The translations under genes were made by a program, and so were the position numbers. The notes below the pieces were generated by a model, which was given only the letters and a program-made list of their open reading frames with translations, had not been told where the DNA came from and did not search any database. A DNA stretch of 64,000 nucleotides from Sphagnum magellanicum (Eukaryota > Streptophyta > Sphagnopsida > Sphagnales > Sphagnaceae): contig CM038908.1 in the NCBI GenBank assembly GCA_021904315.1, positions 27,734,501 through 27,798,500 on the forward strand, written 5' to 3'. Positions 1-12,479 of the stretch are shown here, piece after piece (within the stretch, counting starts at the first letter, position 1; each line of letters opens with the position of its first letter).

Positions 1-306
1 ATGAACAAATTAACTCTTTGGAAAATCTTGTTCCACATATTAATGTTCCAGCAGAATTCAATCAAAGGCACATTAGAATCTGCACATGAACATCGCAATC
101 GCCTACAGAGAGAACGGCATGCCAAGTAACGCACAAAGTCAACCGAGCCATCTAAAACATCGCAAGAGTGAAATAATCATCTATGTCAAGAACAATGAAT
201 CGTATAATAAGCAGTAGCACATGCACAACCTTCTTTTGGTAATGACGCACTGCCATTGTTTACAAACGAAAATGTGTTAGCCTTGGGATGATGGGATTGT
301 GGAGAA

Positions 307-2340
307 ATGGACACAATATGTGGATTTCGCAATGTGAAAATGTGGATCAAAGAACGATTGGCAAAGTCGAGCTACAACAACCCACAATTTTTTTTGTGTT
401 GCGATAATGACAAAGTTTTGTTGTTGAGTCTTCCTGTAACACCACAAGAGTTGGAAGTTATTTTAACGAGCAAAGAGAGCAGTGCCATCAAATTTCAAGA
501 TCAAATTCGCATGAACAATTCGATGTTGGCATTCTCTGCATTTGGTGCCAAAGTTGATGAGTCGATAACAAGAGGCACTAGACCATACTCATAACACATT
601 CAAGGTGAGCTTTATCACAAAATTGGATCCCTATGTCTTGCCGAAAGACAACATCCACAGTTTGCACAACTGTACATTCATGATATGAAATGCGAACATC
701 AAAAACCGCCATGCCGTTATGCCATCACTTGATCCAATGACGTTAGATCGGTTGTTAACCATGATGTACAATATCAAACCCTATGTCGAAGTGTTCAAAA
801 TGGCAAGGGATATGATGGCAACAGAAGGTGTTCCCATGGATTTGAAATTACGTTTCATTGCGTCTTGAACAAAGGATACTCGTTGATATAATGTGTCGAC
901 GGCTGATGAAGTCGCTACATTGATGGTAGGAGATGGTTTTGAGGCTATAGACACACGTGACGTCGTCGTTGCTCAACAAGCTAGTTCGTTTCAGTGCATT
1001 TCCGAACTACATGTGGGATACATGGCTCTATATTATCCGTTGTTATTTCCTTACGGTGAGGATGGATGGCATCCGAATATTCCGCTCAATGGTGTTATTA
1101 CTAATGTAGATTTGGATGAAGACCATGCGGAAGAAGCTGAGCTTCAAAGAAAACATTGCAATGTGATAATGGCTGAATTTTATGGTTATCGACTTCAACA
1201 TCGAGACACTGATGGCATTGTGTTCTTTCGAGGTGATTGATTCAGGCATCAATACATTGTGGATGCTTATGCGGCTATCAAACAAAACCGCTTGAAGTAT
1301 ATGCGCCCGAATCAAAAAAAAACTTCGTGCGGATCTTTACCAAGGCCTTCAGGACGCCATCGCTACAGGTGATAATAACGCTGCTACCATTGGATAGAGG
1401 ATCATTTTGCCATCTTCTTTCATAGTAGGTCCACGTCACATGGTTTAGAATTATTAAGATGCCATGGCAATCTGCAGATGGGCCCGCTGCCCGGATACGT
1501 TTGTTACATTCACTTGCAACCCCCAATGGCTTGAGATGAAGAGAGCATTGCTGCTCGGACAGCAACCTCAAGATTGACCAGATTTGATAACCCGAATGTT
1601 CAAAATCAAGCTGAAGGAGTTGATCAATGACATTCACAAGAAGCATATTCTGGGACGCACGATTGTGGGAATCTATGTCATTGAATTTCAAAAGCGTGGG
1701 CTGCCGCATGCACACATTCTCATCTTTTTTGCTGAAGACTGTAAGCCACACACCGTCGAGGATGTAGACCACATGATTAGTGCTGAACTTCCAAATTCGA
1801 AACAAACAGGTTGGCCCACGAGACGGTTGCCAGATGCATGATGCATGGTTCATGTGGAGCTGTGTTTCCAAATGCCCCCTGCATGGAAGAAAACAAATGC
1901 AAAAAAAATAAATCCATGCAAGTTCTAATTCAAGACAGTGATGGATGTAAACGGATATCCTATTTATCGACGTAGAGATATGGGGCACACACTTTTGGTT
2001 CATTGCATTGAATTGGACAATCGTTGGGTGGTACCGCACAATGGCTGTTTATCAACCAAGTACAATGTGCACATCAACGTTGAGGTCTGCAACAACATTC
2101 GTGTAGTCAAGTATTTATTCAAATACGTATATAAAGGACATGATTGTGCAACTGTTGAGATCTTGCGCCAGAGCGATAATGCCACTGAAGGGATTGTGGT
2201 TGAAGTTAATGAAATTAAAAAATATCTCGACTGTCGCTATGTATTTGCATCAGAAACAGCGTGGCGCATCTTCAAGTTTGATATGCATGAGCGGTTTCCT
2301 ATCGTTGAGCGTTTGCAGTACTATTTGCCCAATCAATAAA
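307..2340 (+). pseudogene. Helitron Rep (HUH endonuclease) region, broken
   Basis: Pieces of one ancestral frame can be read in series. 307-870 matches the Helitron N-terminal stretch with its CCDNDKV motif and the later GELYHKIGSLC segment. 893-1240 carries the ELHVGYMALYYPLLFPYGEDGW signature. 1584-1841 carries the HUH motif GLPHAHIL near 1700-1720. 1938-2339 carries KYLFKYVYKG near 2109-2138, which supplies the two-tyrosine YxxxY active site. In intact elements this domain nicks and joins single strands during rolling-circle transposition. Here the segments are separated by in-frame stops and frameshifts, so it is inactive although the HUH and YxxxY residues themselves survive. Confidence 0.85.
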
Positions 2341-4545
2341 TGGTGTTGTTCGTCAATGATGATGTGCAGGAAGTGGTAACACGATCAGCCATTTCCAGAA
2401 TGGTTCAAAACAAACCAAGAATCGGAAGCTGCACGAAGCTTTACGTTCGATCAATTCCCTTAGCAATGGGTGTGGAATCGGAAGTTGAAGCGATGGACAA
2501 TGCGCAAGAGAGGCTTTGCCATTGGTCTCATGTATTATGCACACTCGACATCAGGTGAACGTTATTATTTGCGAATGTTGCTAAATTGCATCAAAGGTGC
2601 CACATCCTATGAGCATTTGTGGACAGTGGATGGCACAAAGCACGCCACATTCAAAGATGCATGCATTGCAATGGGTTTGCTTGCAGATGACAATGAATGG
2701 CATCAAGCCTTGGAAGAAGCCGGTGTTTGGGCCTCAGGATGACAGTTCCATGACATGTTTGCCTCCATGTTGATGTTTTGTGAGGTGACGAATCCCAAAC
2801 AACTATGGGATGGACATTGGGAGTCTTTAAGTGATGACATTGAAGCAATGACATGTTGCGAGCGTGATGATCCAATTGTTAGCCTTTCTGAGGATGCGCT
2901 AAAGGATCGTGCTTTGTATGAGATCGATCAGGTTCTCATGCGCAACGAACACCACATGGAAGATTTTCTAACACTTCCAAACTCTAATTACATCCCTTCT
3001 GTTCATGGAGGAAACCGATTGGTCCAAGAAGAGCTGGCTTATGATTAGCATTCATTGACCACAGATGCAGACAATGTAGAAGATAGGCTCAATGATGATC
3101 AGCGCAACGCATATGAAACTATTTTGAATGTTATGACAAACAAAGAGGGCAAATTGTTCTTTGTCTATGGTAGTGGTGGAACCGACAAAACATTTGTTTG
3201 GACAACATTTCTGTCTCATCTACAAGGGCAAGGCAAAATCGTGCTTGCAGTTGCGTCATTAGGAATTACATCTTTGTTGCTTCTGGGCAGCATAATCACC
3301 CATTCAAGATTCAAGATTCTCATTGATTTGCACGATGAGTCAACTTGCAACATCACACAACAGATGAAAGTGGTCGAATTGGTGCGTAAAGCTGATCTGA
3401 TCATTTGGGGTGAAGCACCGATGATGCATTGCCCAACTTTCGAAGCTGTTGATTAGACCCTGCGTGATTTGATGCAATTGGATGACGCACAGGTAATCGA
3501 AAAAATCTTTGGTGGGAAAACTGTGATCCTTGGTGGGGATTTTTGACAGATCTTGCCTCTTGTTCCCAAGGGAGGACGAGAAGACATTGTCAGTGCTTTG
3601 TTACCTCGATCACATCTTTGGCAGCATGTTACAATTCTTCATCTTCATATCAACATGCGGGTCATGGCAGCCAATTCCAAAGAGAAGCGAGAGTTTGCCA
3701 AATGGGTGTTGAATGTTGGAGACGGTAGTCTTCTTGCCATTGCAAAAGAAGAAGGTGTCGATCCAGATTGGATCAAAATTCCATCCCATATGAGGCTGCC
3801 AGTAGAAGATTACAGCTTAAGAGGATTAATCCGGACCATTTATCCGGATCACCAGTGCCACTTTGGAGATGCCATGTATCTTATGCAACGCAACATTCTA
3901 GCCCCCAAAAATACTGACGTTGATGAAGTCAACAATGCAATTCTAGAATCGCTATCTAAAGAATTACACACGTACTTGAGTGCAAATTCTTTGACTCCAA
4001 CAAAAGAAGGTGCAAGTGTTGCTGCAAAAGTTTCAATGGATTCATTGTATCCGGTGGAATTTCTAAACACTTTGTAATTCAGCGGTATCGCAAATCATAA
4101 ACTGGAACTCAAAGTGGGCGTGCCAATCCTTTTGTTGTGCAATCTCAATCAATCAATAGGATTGTGCAATGGTACGAGGTTGATTGTCAAGAGATTGGGT
4201 CAACATGTCATTGAAGCGGAAATCATCACAGGGAATAATGTCGACAAATGTGTGTTCATACCCCGCATCATCATGTCCCTTTTCAGGACTTATTGACCAT
4301 TTGTTTTGCATCGTTGTCAATTTCCTATTCGAGTGGCATTTGCGATCACAATCAACAAGAGTCAAGGTCAGACATTGAGCAACGTTGGGGTATATTTGCC
4401 ATCTTCGTTCTATTCCCATGGTCAATTGTATGTTGTTATTTCATGAGTCACAAGTAGTGCAAACATCAAGATTTTCAACGGCCAGGGTCCCGATAGATAC
4501 ATGCGGAATGCCATATATAAAAAGGTTTTGGAAATGTAGTTTATA
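2341..4545 (+). pseudogene. Helitron Pif1-type helicase region, broken
   Basis: The helicase half follows the Rep. A segment at 3055-3456 begins LNDDQRNAYETIL and contains a Walker A loop reading GSGGTDKT (about 3168-3190) where GTGKT is expected. Its Walker B reads LIIWGEAPM (about 3396-3425) where IIWDEAP is expected. The following GGDFRQ motif is cut by TGA at about 3544. The C-terminal helicase motifs are still readable: a PILLLCNLN segment near 4120, then a TINKSQGQTLSNVGVYLP segment near 4350-4410, with TGA replacing the arginine of the ISRVTS motif at about 4443. Loss of the Walker residues means that even a repaired frame would lack ATPase function. Confidence 0.85.
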
Positions 4546-4583
4546 ATTGTAATTTTGTAATATGTACCGTCAAATGCACACAC

Positions 4584-4646
4584 ACATGTGCATTAGGCAC
4601 GGGTTTCATCCATCTGTCTCGTCATCCATCCATCCATCCGTCTAGT
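4584..4646 (+). other. Candidate Helitron 3' terminus: hairpin plus CTAG|T
   Basis: 4584-4591 (ACATGTGC) pairs imperfectly with 4597-4604 (GCACGGGT) around a 5-base loop. This fits decay of an ACCCGTGC/GCACGGGT stem typical of plant Helitrons. An overlapping perfect 8-bp stem also exists (4573-4580 with 4587-4594). CTAG at 4642-4645 followed by T is a plausible terminus. The gap to the hairpin is longer than usual and is filled by a (CATC)n-like stretch that may have expanded after insertion. Confidence 0.4.
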
Positions 4647-7600
4647 CATCCATCCGTCATGTTACTGTCTGTTTACTTTGACTGAAAATGGTTGACTCTG
4701 CCTGGAGGGCCTGTCACGTGTAGCATTTCGAGCATTTGCCTTTCTTGTTCTTCCTTTCTCCTTTCAATCAGGAAAAGTTTATGAAAAAAAACATGAAAAA
4801 AAGAAAACATGTTTATGATGGAAAAATAGAAAAAAATACATATTACATTTTTTTATAAAAAAACCCTATAGCCTACCTTGCCTAGATAATATAACTGGTG
4901 GTTTGCAAGGTGAGTATTTGAAAACTGACCTTTATGCATAATTTATTATTTAAAAAAAAACCCAAGTAAATTGATAACCATGGGTATTACTTTGACAAAA
5001 TAAAAATTTGGATAAATTTCAACTAAACTAAAACTTGGCTAAACTAAACTTTCACTAAAACTAGACTAAACAAACCTTTGGCTAAACCTTGATTAAAAGT
5101 CACATGTAATTGCAAATGTAATTATTGCATATTACAAGATTTCTTCTATTGTTAAAGACATGTACCAATAGAAGTGTAGATCATTAAATATAGGGAGAAA
5201 AAATATTAAAATTTTTTTTAATTCTAAAATTATAAAATTTTCAAGATTTATAGCCTACCTTCTCCTTTCAAAATTTTCTTATAACCTTTGCACAATGGGG
5301 AAACAAATAATAAATTTGGTAAAAAAATGGATTGGACCTCACAATTAAATATTGAGACCAAGTTTAACCCCTCTTCAAACCACTTCGATATCTTTGCCAA
5401 TAAATTTGATGTGTAGGATATTTTTTAATGGACCAATTTTCCCCTTTGCCATTATTATTTTTCCTTTGAATTTCATTTCATCTGTTCATGGCTTCATTGA
5501 AAGCCTTACTAAACTTGGATAAATTATTTGTGACATAAAACATTGCAACATTGTTAGGTTGCACATACAATGCACATTCAAATTGCTGCCTCTAATCATG
5601 CACAACTATTGTATAATGATTTAATCAATGTGAACAAAAAAACTATATAATGTCGAAGTTGAAAAAATAGATTGTAATTTGGAAATACAAACTCCCTTTC
5701 AATTTGAATTTCTCTTATCACAATCCACAATAGTTCATCATTAATATAGGTAAAACAATTGGGAATGTTAATTAACTTAAAGTGTGATATAAAAATAAAT
5801 GGTTAGAACAAATGAATTACCCATGATAAACTAAGACATCATTGAGTATAATTCATTGAGGTATGTATGTTCAATGGAAATATAATTCTTTATCACCCCA
5901 TGCGATGAAATAACTCCTTTTGATGCATGTCATGGCAAAAGGTAGTTCTTTAAAGAAAATAGCATTTACCTTTTGCAACTTAAAGTTCAAATGAAAACAC
6001 ATGTTATTATTGTTCACCCAAACATCTACATTAACTTCTAACTATTCATTGGAGTATATATGCATTATAATTTATTTTTTCTTCTAGTATGTCAATATCT
6101 AAAATTAACATGTGGTCAAGATCTTAACAAGCTACATGTTACGTAAGTTGAATGATGTGCAAGATGGATGGAAAATTAATGCACAAACAAATTATGAGAA
6201 TGTTTATGCCTAAATAGGCTATCCTTGTGCTTCAAAAACATAATTTCACAACTATGGTACCAAATTATAAGAGGTGTGTCAATCCTTCACCATGTTTCAA
6301 AGTTTCTATTGTAAGAACAAATTCTTGCAATATAATAGCCATGATGCCACCACCATAAATGAGAAGGCAATTGAGCCATGATTTTTTTATAATATGGGTG
6401 TAAGGTTGAATACACTTTTTTGGTTCATAAATTTTGTGTTGATGAGTGTTCAAACCTAATAACAACTTTTGCTAGGGATGCTATGGCTTTGACTTCAAAA
6501 GTGTTGTAAAATTTAGGCATTTTATGCCTTTCCCCAATAAACTATATGATGTAACTATGTGTCCTAAGCAAAAAAAAAAACAATGCAACTATTTTATTTC
6601 ATGAGGCGCACTTCAAACATTAAATCAAAGGATCAACCCAACATATAAATTTCAAAAAATCATACAATTAAAAAACCCACATATCAATTCAAGGGTATTA
6701 AGAGATTGTATAGAGTTTGGTCCCATATTTGAACCTCAACCTGTTCCATCAAGAATGTTAGTGCACCAAATTGTTCTTGTAATGTAAAGGTACCATGTGG
6801 CACATTCAAGATCTAGATAAAATCAATTAACATTAATAAGATTATTTTGCACATTCAAAATTTGTTACATCGGTTGACACCAACAATTTCACTTTGCACA
6901 TCTATAAGTGATTCAAACCCATCATGTTTAGCAACATTGGTTCTCATTTTTATTTTTGCTTTATTATTAATGATAAAACATCTTTTAAATCAATGTGTAT
7001 AATCCCACAAGTTTTTTGTTTCATATTCATTCCTTTTAAAAATTCCTATCACAAATATTGTAATATAATCCGAGAGATCTCATGGAGTTCTAACCTAGTT
7101 AAAATCCTATGGATTACAAACAATCCATATATTTTTCAATTTTTTTTTTGTACCAAGCAAAAAAAATCGTCAAAAATGGAATTTGAAGTCCATAGGTAGT
7201 TGTACTTTAACCCCAAAATGAAGGTACAATAACATTACATGTGCAACAATTGTAAATACTATTCATTTAACATGGTAACTATCCATATCCAAAGATAGTC
7301 TATAATGCTAGTTGATTATATTTTTCAAAAAGATTATCCTACATACATACATACATATATACATACATGATGCAATAATGTGTATACATACATGTATATG
7401 TATATGCTAGAATAGTCTTTAAAAGGATCGATGAATAAAATTAATTATGAATTTGGCAACATACATAAAAGTGACTATTATTATGGTTTTGAAAGTTTGG
7501 CAATTTTTTTCAAAAAATTTAAAAATGAAAAATTAGTTGAATTGAAGGAAAATTCACTAGGCTGGATGGATGCATTCCTACATGGGATGAGCCTTATTTT

Positions 7601-7800
7601 ACCAGGCCTGGTTTTGCCCCTGCCCATTAGGCAAAGTTTTCAGACCCTTTTAGATGGCAAAAATCAGCCATGGTTAGCCAATTTAATCAATTTTTTCTAC
7701 CTAGCTACTTTATGACCTACCTAGCTACGTTACGACCTTCCTAATGGACCATTCATTACCTACTATGTGGTGAAAAAAAGCGATTCACACTGGTGTAATG
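4647..7800. other. AT-rich intergenic DNA, no gene seen
   Basis: I see no coding segment with a recognisable family in this stretch. Open frames are short and AT-driven. A microsatellite of ACAT/TATG type lies at 7341-7410. Confidence 0.6.
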
Positions 7801-7804
7801 TGGC

Positions 7805-8068
7805 TGCCAGCTGTGATCAGAAAAAAAAAAAAAAAATGCTGATTCAGATCATTTGACTGCCAGCTATGATTAAAAAAAATGTTGATTCTGAGCACTTTAC
7901 TGCCAGCTGTGATCGGAACCAAAAAAAATAAAAGATTCCCCTCTTCATATGTGGCTGCCAGCTATGATCAGAAAAAAGCTGATCTGAGCATTTCAATGCC
8001 AGCTGTGATCAGAAAATGCCGATTCTGAACAATTGAATGCCAGGTGTGATCGGAACCAAAAAAAATAA
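7805..8068. repeat. Six-copy tandem repeat with two-level structure
   Basis: The core TGCCAGCTGTGATC (with variants) starts at about 7805, 7858, 7901, 7956, 7997 and 8038. Copies 3 and 6 both continue into CGGAACC followed by an A-run and TAAA. The array is therefore two copies of a three-unit block (7805-7932 and 7956-8068). Between cores sits a GCTGATTCTGAGCA-type spacer. No coding content is evident. Confidence 0.8.
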
Positions 8069-8079
8069 ATTCTTCTTCT

Positions 8080-8756
8080 TTCTTTCTTTGGGACCTTTTC
8101 ATTCTTCTTTCTTAATTTATTTTTTAATTTTTATATAATTTTTATTATGTGTAGCTTTGTTTGAGATTTTTGCGACCTCTTTGTTTTTTTTCCTCTTTTT
8201 TTTTTTTTTTTAATTTTGTGTCTTTATTTGAGGTTTTTGTGATCTCTTTGCTTTTTTGATTTTGTTTTTATTATTTTGTCTTTGTGTGTATGTTTTGAGT
8301 TGTGTGTGTGTGTGGAGCTGTGGAAGAGGAGGACAAGAGCAACAAAAATAGAAAAGGAGGCGAGAGATGAAGAGAAAGAGCAACATGAAGAGCAATTAGG
8401 AGAGGTGAGTCTCTTTGTAATCCAGACCTTGCAAACCACCAATGGTAGTAGAGGTTTGTTGCCATCGCTTTGAGCTCTCAATTCTAATAAAAGTTTGATG
8501 CTTTCACTAGGATTTCTTGGTTTTTTTTTAAAAATGTTTTTATTTATTTCTCTCTCTCTTTTTTATTTTTGCTTTCAATTTTTTTCCTATCATTTTGCTG
8601 CTTTTTTTAATACCATTTCTTTTTTGGCATTGCACTTTTTTCTGATTTTTTTCTCTATTTTTTCTATTTTTTTCAGTATTTTTTTGAAATTCTGGTTTTA
8701 TACTTCTTTTTTTAAAAAAATCTATGCCTTTTTGAAATTTTATTTCTATCTTGTTC

Positions 8757-8788
<32 letters not shown>

Positions 8789-9400
8789 GGGGGGTTTTTT
8801 TGGGGTTTTAAAGTTTTTGTTTTCTTGGATTTTTCTTGGATTTGTTCCCCCTTTTTATTTTTTATTTCTTTTTTGTAAATTTTTGTACTTCTTTAAAATT
8901 CTGGTTTTATATTTCTTGTTTTCATTTTCTGTAATTAAAAAAGAAAAATTCTATCTTGTTTCTTTTTTCTTTTTTTTGTTGGTTTTCTTAATTATTATTT
9001 TTTGGAGTTTTAGAATTTTTGTTTTCCTAGGTTTTTCCTAGATTTTTTCCCCTTGATTTTCTTTGTTTTATATTTTCATATTTTTTCTTTTTGTACTTCT
9101 TGAATTTTTTTGTTTTTTATTTCTTTTTTAATTTCTGGTTTTCATTTTCTACAATTTTTTAAAAAATAATTCTCTCTTTTATTTTCTTGTTATTTTAAAT
9201 GGTTTTTTAATAAATTTTTGTTGGTTTAAATTTTTTTGTTAATCTTGTTTTTGACGTTTTTTTAAAAAAAAATGAAAATCTTATTTATCTTTTTTTTAAT
9301 TGATGGTTTTCTTTTTTCCTTTCTTTTGGTTTTTTCAATACTATTTTTGGGGTTCGTAATTTTAATTATTCTTTTTTGTTTTTGTTTTGTGTGTGTGTGG
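8080..9400. other. Extremely T-skewed low-complexity tract
   Basis: About 1.3 kb of the plus strand is dominated by T, with a long T-run and then a G-run at about 8758-8795. Short GT and CT microsatellites are present (for example GTGTGTGTGTG near 8300). A purine-rich island lies at about 8320-8405. The apparent phenylalanine-rich reading frames are by-products of composition. No gene is supported. Confidence 0.6.
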
Positions 9401-10440
9401 AAATATGTAAACCTATCTTTTGAGTGTTAGGCAATTGCTCAAACAAAGACCCATGCCACATGTGAATGGGATCATTTTGAAAGGATAGACTACAAATAAA
9501 ATCGACATGGATGCCCAAATTGGTAAAAATAGTTCCCTCCAAATTGCTCACTATATTAAGCATTCCAACATGGGGTGTGGGGCCCATTCTCTGCATGTAA
9601 TGACCAAATTAAAGAAGGATGAAAATCTTGCGGGTTTAATTTGAGCTAGCATGGTTTCTTATGTGATGGGCCTTATAATTGTTTGAGATAGCCAAAATTG
9701 GACAAGATTTTCATCTAAAAAGAAATGTGAAAAGGAGATCATTTGACTTGTGAATTACCATGAATTCGAAATGATTCATGGCCAATAAGTTCCATCGCAT
9801 TCAATTTTCATTTCAAATTTGCATTGTGCTTCAAACATGTGTTTTCCAAACTATACTCATTGGTTTGTGTGTATGTTCAATTTAGGATTTGACATACCAC
9901 CAAGGAAGACATCATAGTTGATTCAATGAATATAATTTTTGCAAACTAGCAATTATAAACTTGACAATATGCTTAATTTGCACAAAATGCAATGGCACAC
10001 TATAAAAGTGCAAATGGATTATCATTGAAATCTATTAGTGAAAGTTTTAGTGAGAGTGAAGGTGAGAACAATTAGCTTAACATTTCATTTTTGGACCAAT
10101 GCACATTTTGTATCACATGTATGGCATCCACGAATTTTTTCTACCACATTTTTGTAGATTAATTTAGCCTCCATGGATATAGCTTGTTGGCATTGGAAAT
10201 AAATGTATGTAAAGATATCTAGTAGTAAAAAATTTGAACTTTATTTGTATAAAAACAAGGTTATTAAGATTCACATATAATGTATGTGCTCTTGCATTAA
10301 ACAAAAAATTGATTGCATGTATTGCTAATACATGAGGGTCTTGCAATTGTACAAATGTTTGTGGAAGTTCCATTAAAGCTTAAAGGCATGATTTTGTGCA
10401 ATAACCTCATTGTAAAAAATCCCTTATTTCATATTTAGAA
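9401..10440. other. AT-rich intergenic DNA, no gene seen
   Basis: Nothing recognisable in either strand. Short open frames have no family signature. Confidence 0.55.
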
Positions 10441-11590
10441 TTTTGAGATAGTTTATATATGCATGATGAAGGTATTGCGTTTTCACTTTTGTTATGCAAT
10501 ACTTTCAAGATAGGACAAAACATATTCCATCAACTTTATCTTTAAACTTAATACAACCATAACGATATTACATAGACTTTGATTGTTTTTTGGTCCATGT
10601 AATACCTTCACCTTAAAACACCCATGATAGTACTACATAACCCTAATGGGAATAGGTAAATCAAATAAGGGTATTGCAATTGAACTAGATTTCTTTACTT
10701 TAATATTATGTGAGGCCACAATTAAATATTGGTTAACTCCCATATTAAAGTATTGCATATAGGGTCAACATAAATTATTTCCAATATGTTTTCAGGGTAT
10801 TGCATTGTTCAATTAGATAATATGAAATATAACCTAAGCATGAGGGTATTGTATAAGATCAAAATAATCTAATAATTGCATTTTTGAATCAAATAAGGTG
10901 AAAATATATTATCTTGGACATAAGTATTGCATAACAACAAAATAATCCAGTGCATTTGCATTACTTTGATGAGGGTAATGCATGTGTGAATTGGGTTGGA
11001 TATTATATTGTCAATGTGTCAATAGGTATTGCACAAATGAAATAAATGAAATAAAATAATTACAACTAGGCCTATTGGGGTATTACGAAACAATAAAATG
11101 ATCTAGTGCATTTGCATTGCCTTGATGATGAAGGTAATGCATGTGGGCATTAGTTGGATATGTTATTTCCAATGTGTCCTTGGGATATTACATTGTTGAA
11201 TTAGATGAAACGAAAGTAATTTAATAAGATTGAAAGTATTGCATTATAGTAAATCTGTTGCGCTCATGCATTAGGTTGATGAGAGTATTAAAAAAAGAAC
11301 CAAGTGCAATATGATATTTTCCTTTTGCCCTAATAGTATTGCATTTCAATAAAGTCATCTAGTGGGTGTGCATTACCTTTATGAAGGCAATGTGATGATT
11401 AATTAATTTATATATATATTTGCAAGTTGTGTTAAGGGTATGGCACAAATTTGAAATCTAATAATTGTGAGGAAGTTCAATGAAGGTATTGCAAGAATGG
11501 TTACATCAATGGATCGATGTGGCTTGAGTAAAGATATCAAGTTCATTTGCAATACCTTCATCAACATGCATCGTCATTGCCTTGGTGGAG
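10440..11590. repeat. Degenerate tandem array with GGTATTGCAT core
   Basis: The motif GGTATTGCA or its variants recurs about every 50-80 bases. A longer unit containing an AGTGCATTTGCATT segment then a TTGATGAGGGTAATGC segment appears at about 10947, 11103 and 11255 (period about 152-156), with a shorter relative at about 11360. Units are diverged by substitutions and small indels. This looks like an old satellite or minisatellite; it codes for nothing recognisable. Confidence 0.65.
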
Positions 11591-11604
11591 ATTTAATGTG
11601 TGAG

Positions 11605-11700
11605 TACACAGGTAGGTAGGTTATTGGGAAGGTAGGGAAATGGGTGAGTAGGTAAATAGATGGGTGAGTAGGTAGGTAAGTAGGTGAAGGAGAGAAAAGG
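11605..11700. repeat. (GTAG)n-rich microsatellite
   Basis: Repeated GTAGGTAGGT and GGGTGAGTAGGT words fill about 95 bases with occasional interruptions. There is no flanking gene signal. Confidence 0.7.
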
Positions 11701-12479
11701 CCAAAGGTTCACAGATAAGTAGTCTAAATGTATGTAGGTATGTGAGACCAGGCGGGCATGGGGGGTGAGGAAAAAAAAAAGTTCCCAAAAGAAAAAAAAA
11801 CTAACCTGGGCTGAGGTCTAAGGAAAGGGCAAAAAAAAGCCAAGGTCAACTTGAGTTCCCCACCTTGGTTAGCCCAGGGATAGGGGATGGATGAAAAAGG
11901 TACAACCATGGGTGCAACATCCATCCACATTGGTGCACTGGTGGATGCTGGTTCACTCTGGCCACCAGATGTGGCTCTTCTTCGATGACGAGGATTTGGA
12001 ATTTCCTGGCGGGATTGGTTCAATGACGTCAACGACGATGAATCTCAAGAAATTGTAGCTGCTCCCATCCCATCATCATCACCAGATCACCAGATTCCCA
12101 AATTTGCAAACCCAAAAAAAAAGACAAAACAAAACCTTAAATCGGTACATAAAAACGTTACCCAAATGTAGTTCCAGTTGTTTTTTTGGAGGTGGGTGAT
12201 TGAATTTCTTTGGCAATTTCGATGGTTGTTCGATGATCTTCTACTAGACTCTAGAAGGAAGGGAAAACAAAAAAAACCCAAAAACAATTTCAAAAGAAAA
12301 AAACAGAAAAGGGTTTTACAAGAAGAAGGAAAGGGGACTTTGCGTTTGTATGAAGTTTTCGACAGTTTTGGGTGTTGTTGGGGGGGGATTTTTTCGTAAG
12401 TAGACGTGATCCATGCTCCAAGGAATTTCAAACCCAATTGAAATGAGCTAGAAACACGGGTACCCATTTGCCACAATTT

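Larger units (their letters stand above)
1..4645 (+). mobile_element. Decayed autonomous Helitron (left end outside window)
   Basis: This is a rolling-circle DNA transposon relic. The reading frame runs on the plus strand from the window edge to about 4540. In order it shows a Helitron N-terminal region (307-870), a Helitron-like Rep core (893-2340) and a Pif1-family helicase (3055-4540), which is the normal Helitron order. The frame is broken into at least ten pieces by stop codons and frameshifts, so no functional protein is made. A likely 3' end is a degraded hairpin at 4584-4604 followed by CTAG at 4642-4645 with T next, as expected for Helitron CTRR|T ends. The 5' TC end is not visible. 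Family assignment is firm; exact limits are inferred. Confidence 0.85.

Noticed and set aside
8495..9041. Phenylalanine-rich open frames of 96-127 codons
   Set aside because: They are direct translations of the T-skewed tract and have no start context or family motif.
11830..11960. Resemblance to 23160-23270 (GTGCACTG...TGCTGGTTCAC) as a repeat family
   Set aside because: Only short words match and the flanks do not align.
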